This document shows positions 33,859 to 37,175 of a DNA stretch of 37,175 bases, piece by piece (the first letter of the stretch is position 1; the number at the start of each line of letters is the position of its first letter). Source of the stretch: Acinetobacter sp. HR7. Lineage in GTDB: Bacteria; Pseudomonadota; Gammaproteobacteria; Pseudomonadales; Moraxellaceae. The DNA lies in assembly GCF_000773685.1 (NCBI RefSeq), contig NZ_JPQO01000165.1:1-37175 (forward strand), given 5' to 3'. The notes under the pieces are model-generated. The model was given only the letters and a program-made list of their open reading frames with translations, had not been told where the DNA came from and searched no databases. The translations under genes and the position numbers were made by a program.

Positions 33859-35070
33859 ATGGCGCCAATCATCCAATCCCTGCTTGATACTGACTTGTAT
33901 AAATTCACCATGTTACAAGTGGTCTTGCACAAGTTTCCGCAAACCCACAGCCTGTACCATTTCCGTTGCCGCAACCTAGAAGATACAGTTTATCCACTGA
34001 CTGATATTCTGGATGATCTCAACCATCAGCTCGATTTGCTGTGCCAGCTGAAATTTAAAGAAGATGAACTGCAATACCTGCGTGGCATGCGCTTTATCAA
34101 AAGCGACTTTGTCGATTATCTGGAACTGTTCCAGCTGAAACGCCGCTTTATCAAAGCCAGCATCGACAGCGAAGGCCGTCTGGATATTACTGTTGAAGGT
34201 CCGATGGTGCAGGCGATGATGTTTGAAATCTTTGTGCTGGCGATTGTGAATGAACTCTATTTCAGCCGTATCCGTACGCCTGACGTGCTGACAGAAGGCG
34301 AGCGTCGCCTGAAAGCCAAGATTGAATTGCTAAAACAGTACGATGCAGCACAGGATCCGAATGATCCGCCATTCCTGGTCTCGGATTTTGGTACCCGCCG
34401 TCGTTACAGCTTCGAATGGCAAAAGCATGTGGTGGAAGAGTTTAACAAGGCTGCACCGCATGTGTTTCGTGGAACCAGTAATGTCTTGTTAGCCAAAGAA
34501 TTAGGTATTACTCCAATCGGTACTATGGCACATGAATTCCTGCAGGCGTTCCAAGCTTTAGACGTCCGTTTGCGAGATTTCCAGAAAGCAGCGCTGGAAA
34601 CCTGGGTACAGGAATACCGTGGTGACTTGGGGATCGCGCTGACTGATGTGGTCGGTATGGATGCCTTCCTGCGTGACTTTGACCTGTACTTTGCCAAACT
34701 GTTTGATGGCCTGCGTCATGACAGTGGTGACCCGTATGAATGGGGCGACAAGGCTTATGCCCATTACAAGAAGCTGAAAATCGACAGCAAAACCAAAATG
34801 CTGACGTTTAGTGATGGACTGAATCTGGAAAAAGCCTGGAAACTACATCAGTACTTTAAAGATCGCTTCCAGGTGAGTTTCGGGATTGGCACCAACCTGA
34901 CCAATGATATGGGCCAGACTCCACTGAATATCGTGCTGAAACTGGTGGAATGTAACCGTCAGTCTGTGGCGAAAATTTCTGACAGCCCAGGAAAAACCAT
35001 GACCGATAACGATACCTTCCTGGCTTATCTGCGTCAGGTCTTCGATATCAGCGAAATGGCTGAAGCCTAA
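33859..35070 (+). CDS. pncB: Nicotinate phosphoribosyltransferase PncB
   Basis: Converts nicotinate to nicotinate mononucleotide in NAD salvage, following PncA. The 403-aa product matches the family length. Segments visible are [13 protein letters not shown] at the N-terminus, [14 protein letters not shown] near 180, the [21 protein letters not shown] stretch and [12 protein letters not shown] near 290, and [10 protein letters not shown] near 350. It ends at a strong terminator. Confidence 0.97.
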   Translation: MAPIIQSLLDTDLYKFTMLQVVLHKFPQTHSLYHFRCRNLEDTVYPLTDILDDLNHQLDLLCQLKFKEDELQYLRGMRFIKSDFVDYLELFQLKRRFIKASIDSEGRLDITVEGPMVQAMMFEIFVLAIVNELYFSRIRTPDVLTEGERRLKAKIELLKQYDAAQDPNDPPFLVSDFGTRRRYSFEWQKHVVEEFNKAAPHVFRGTSNVLLAKELGITPIGTMAHEFLQAFQALDVRLRDFQKAALETWVQEYRGDLGIALTDVVGMDAFLRDFDLYFAKLFDGLRHDSGDPYEWGDKAYAHYKKLKIDSKTKMLTFSDGLNLEKAWKLHQYFKDRFQVSFGIGTNLTNDMGQTPLNIVLKLVECNRQSVAKISDSPGKTMTDNDTFLAYLRQVFDISEMAEA

Positions 35071-35074
35071 GATA

Positions 35075-35106
35075 AAAAACCGTCTCAAACCTGAGACGGT
35101 TTTTTT
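35075..35106 (+). terminator. pncB terminator
   Basis: CCGTCTC / GAGACGG stem with loop AAACCT and a T-run; A and T runs extend the pairing. Confidence 0.92.
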
Positions 35107-35224
35107 ATACAATGTTCTGTTTGCCAAATTCGTTATCATAAATTGTGATAAATAACCCATTAAAAACCGCATAATTGTAAAAATGAGCTGTGCTAAGATC
35201 AGACTGATTTGAACCATAATTCCT

Positions 35225-36082
35225 ATGACAACGATGACAGCTTCAGCTTTTAATTTTGGTCTGCTGATTGAAGCAGAAGACCTGGTGCCACATCTGGGCA
35301 ATGAAAAACTCCGTATTGTCGATCTGAGCCGTGCTTCGGTGTATGAGCAGTTGCATATTCCGAATGCCTTGCAACTGCAGCCGAAAATGCTGGTGCGTCA
35401 GGAAGAAAATGCGCTGGGTCTGTTGCCAGATCAAGCCGGTCTTGAAGCATTAGTGCGTTATCTAAATATCTCGACAGATCATCATGTCGTAGCCTATGAC
35501 GACGAGGGTGGAGCATGGGCGGGGCGTCTGCTCTGGAACCTGCACTGCATCGGTTTTGAAAATACCAGCCTGCTGAATGGCGGGATTCATGCCTGGATCG
35601 CAGCTGGGCTGCCAACCTCGTCTGATCCGGTGAACTTACAGCCGGTAGAGAATTTGGTTCCCGTTCAGCTGGATCATGAAAAAGAGGTGCGTATTGATTA
35701 TAAAGCGCTACGTCAGCAGGTCGAGCAGGGCAAGGTTCAACTCTGGGATTGTCGTACTGAAGAAGAATATACCGGTCTGCGCCTGACAGCGCGACGCGGC
35801 GGTCACATTACCGGGGCACGTCATTTCGAGTGGAGTACTGCCCTTAACCGGCAAAATCATTTAAAATTGCATCCTTTACAGCGCACTCAACAGCGTCTGG
35901 AACAGCTGGGCTTTGATCTGAAGCAGCCTGTGGTGGTGTACTGTCAGTCACATCACCGCTCAGGGCTGGCTTATATTTTAGGTCGTCTACTTGGCTGGGA
36001 AATCCAGGCTTATGATGGTGCGTGGAGTGAATGGGGCAACCGCCTCGATAGTCCAATCGCTACAGGGGAGTCGCCATCTTGA
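35225..36082 (+). CDS. rhdA: Thiosulfate sulfurtransferase (rhodanese), RhdA-like
   Basis: Two-domain rhodanese of 285 aa. The catalytic Cys240 sits in CQSHHRSG, the motif typical of Azotobacter/Pseudomonas RhdA (CQTHHRS) rather than of SseA (CGSGVT). The N-terminal domain is an inactive rhodanese fold lacking the Cys. It transfers sulfane sulfur to acceptors such as cyanide; the physiological acceptor is unknown. Psd follows with a 4-nt overlap, a gene pair also known in Pseudomonas. Confidence 0.92.
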   Translation: MTTMTASAFNFGLLIEAEDLVPHLGNEKLRIVDLSRASVYEQLHIPNALQLQPKMLVRQEENALGLLPDQAGLEALVRYLNISTDHHVVAYDDEGGAWAGRLLWNLHCIGFENTSLLNGGIHAWIAAGLPTSSDPVNLQPVENLVPVQLDHEKEVRIDYKALRQQVEQGKVQLWDCRTEEEYTGLRLTARRGGHITGARHFEWSTALNRQNHLKLHPLQRTQQRLEQLGFDLKQPVVVYCQSHHRSGLAYILGRLLGWEIQAYDGAWSEWGNRLDSPIATGESPS

Positions 36083-36930
36083 GCATCACATCGCGTTTAA
36101 AACAACAACTTTTTATCCAGGCTCAAAAGGTTGTGCCACAACACCGTCTGTCCCGTGTGGTCGGCAAAATTGCAGCCAGTGAAAATCCAGTTGTCAAAAC
36201 TGCGGTGATTTCTGCCTTTAAAGCGAAATATGGCATCGACATGTCGATAGCTGAGCAGACCAATGCGTTGAAATATAGCTCTTTTAATGACTTCTTTACC
36301 CGTGGTTTGCGTACCGGCGTACGTCAGGTGGATTCGGATGTGACCAGCATCGTTTCTCCAGCTGATGGTGCGATTTCCCAGCTGGGCAAAATTGAAGATG
36401 GTGATGTGTTTCAAGCCAAAGGACAGAAATTTACGGTTGAAGCCTTGATTGCCGATCCACAACTGGCGCAACCTTTTAAAAATGGTGAATTTGCAACCGT
36501 CTATTTGTCACCACGTGACTATCACCGTGTGCATATGCCATTTGCTGGTACTTTGACTGAAACCTTATATGTACCGGGTGAACTGTTCTCGGTGAATCAG
36601 GTAACTGCAGAAAATATTCCAGGTCTGTTTGCCCGTAACGAGCGTATGGTGTGCCTGTTTGATACTGAACTGGGCCGTATGGCGGTGGTTTTAGTTGGCG
36701 CCATGATCGTAGCGGGGATTGAAACCGTCGCAACCGGTAAGGTAAAACCGTCTGGGCGTATCGAACTGAACCAGCATGACCTGTTCCTGGAAAAAGGTGC
36801 TGAGCTAGGCCGTTTCTATTTGGGTTCTACTGCAATCATCCTGTTTGAAGAGAATAAGATGCAGTGGGATGAGAAGTTTAAGGCTAATTCAACGGTGTTG
36901 ATGGGTGAGGCACTAGGTCATACGATTTAA
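36079..36930 (+). CDS. psd: Phosphatidylserine decarboxylase proenzyme
   Basis: Makes phosphatidylethanolamine from phosphatidylserine at the inner membrane. The 283-aa proenzyme self-cleaves at its LGST motif (Gly249-Ser250) to form the pyruvoyl group. Other motifs are VSPADG near 94 and DYHRVHMP near 147-154. The start is TTG at 36079, overlapping the rhdA stop (TTGA); GGGGAG lies about 9 nt upstream. No ATG precedes the conserved N-terminal region, so I trust the TTG. Confidence 0.95.
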   Translation: MSITSRLKQQLFIQAQKVVPQHRLSRVVGKIAASENPVVKTAVISAFKAKYGIDMSIAEQTNALKYSSFNDFFTRGLRTGVRQVDSDVTSIVSPADGAISQLGKIEDGDVFQAKGQKFTVEALIADPQLAQPFKNGEFATVYLSPRDYHRVHMPFAGTLTETLYVPGELFSVNQVTAENIPGLFARNERMVCLFDTELGRMAVVLVGAMIVAGIETVATGKVKPSGRIELNQHDLFLEKGAELGRFYLGSTAIILFEENKMQWDEKFKANSTVLMGEALGHTI

Positions 36931-36944
36931 TTTGTAATAAATAT

Positions 36945-37110
36945 TCCTCCTCCCTGTGGGAGAAAGTTAGGTGGAGGGGACTTATATGGAATTAGACCTC
37001 GCCCTAGCCCTCTCCTAAAAGGAGAGAGAATCTAACCATAATAAATATTTCCTAGATTTTCCCTCTTTGAAAAAAGTGAGAAGCACTGCTTTGCAAGGGG
37101 GAGGATTATA
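36945..37110. repeat. Intergenic palindromic repeat cluster (REP-like)
   Basis: Several purine-pyrimidine palindromes in a row: CTCCCTGTGGGAG at 36950-36962, a perfect CTCTCCT/AGGAGAG at 37010-37026, and CCCTCTTTG near 37061 facing CAAGGGGG near 37094. ATAAATATT(T)CCT recurs at about 36938 and 37040. The phrase around 36997-37020 resembles scattered intergenic repeats I recall from Acinetobacter genomes. No coding region. Confidence 0.6.
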
Positions 37111-37175
37111 AAAATCGCAGATTCAAATCCCAAGTGCGACACATTTGTAGTTAGTAGGACTTACGCACTATTACT
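37111..37175. other. Right-edge sequence, nothing identified
   Basis: No gene. AGTGCG (37133-37138) faces CGCACT (37164-37169), which could be a mobile-element end or chance. The window stops too soon to tell. Confidence 0.3.

Noticed and set aside
37119..37138. GATTCAAATCCC resembling a tRNA T-arm
   Set aside because: The flanking bases do not form the required 5-bp stem, and no acceptor or anticodon arm is present.
1..37175. CRISPR array, prophage, rRNA or tRNA genes
   Set aside because: No spaced repeat array, no phage structural genes, and no rRNA or tRNA sequence was seen on either strand.

Overview
The window looks like a chromosomal segment of Acinetobacter (Moraxellaceae, Gammaproteobacteria). 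Coding DNA has moderate GC and the gaps are AT-rich. The gene groupings are those expected in this lineage and partly in Pseudomonas: ubiG-mupP-yciK, dapA-bamC-purC, rhdA-psd and smp/serB divergent. This assignment comes from protein similarity and gene order recalled from knowledge, not from a search. Nearly all of the window is core metabolism. I see no prophage, CRISPR array, toxin-antitoxin pair, rRNA or tRNA.

Layout. 0.3-5.2 kb (minus): a sulfonate uptake and desulfonation operon, ssuA2-ssuA1-ssuD-ssuC-ssuB, with two tandem substrate-binding lipoproteins. 5.5-9.0 kb (minus): argA, two RcnB-like secreted proteins, a 51-aa ORF and an unknown 139-aa protein. 9.2-11.4 kb (minus): ubiG-mupP-yciK. 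11.6-15.1 kb: dsbA, a FabR/DesT-like TetR regulator, rph, a 41-aa lipoprotein and nadC. 15.3-18.3 kb (plus): ampD, murJ and a YcgN protein, with a DUF1328 gene on minus. 18.4-22.0 kb: a PAS-GGDEF-EAL protein and rarA, divergent. 22.0-24.7 kb: a candidate small RNA and the dapA-bamC-purC operon (minus). 24.8-29.0 kb: an MhpT-like transporter, an unknown protein, pncA and a BASS-family transporter. 29.0-31.6 kb: smp-like and serB, divergent. 31.6-36.9 kb: a small membrane protein, an SCP2-domain protein, dtd, pncB, rhdA and psd. The right end carries repeat-like non-coding DNA.

How the genes relate. Several touch the cell envelope: MupP and AmpD in peptidoglycan recycling, MurJ in lipid II export, BamC in outer-membrane assembly, DsbA in periplasmic folding and Psd in phosphatidylethanolamine synthesis. 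NadC, PncA and PncB cover de novo and salvage entry into NAD. The Ssu genes, ArgA, DapA, SerB and PurC are nutrient and biosynthetic functions.

The most interesting item is between purC and rarA (about 22209-22343, minus). It has a well-spaced sigma70-like promoter, two stem-loops and a Rho-independent terminator, and every loop is C/U-rich (UCUCC, CUCCCCC, UCCC). That architecture is typical of small RNAs that pair with Shine-Dalgarno sequences. A second region worth attention is the signal-rich gap 31650-32005 upstream of a small membrane protein.
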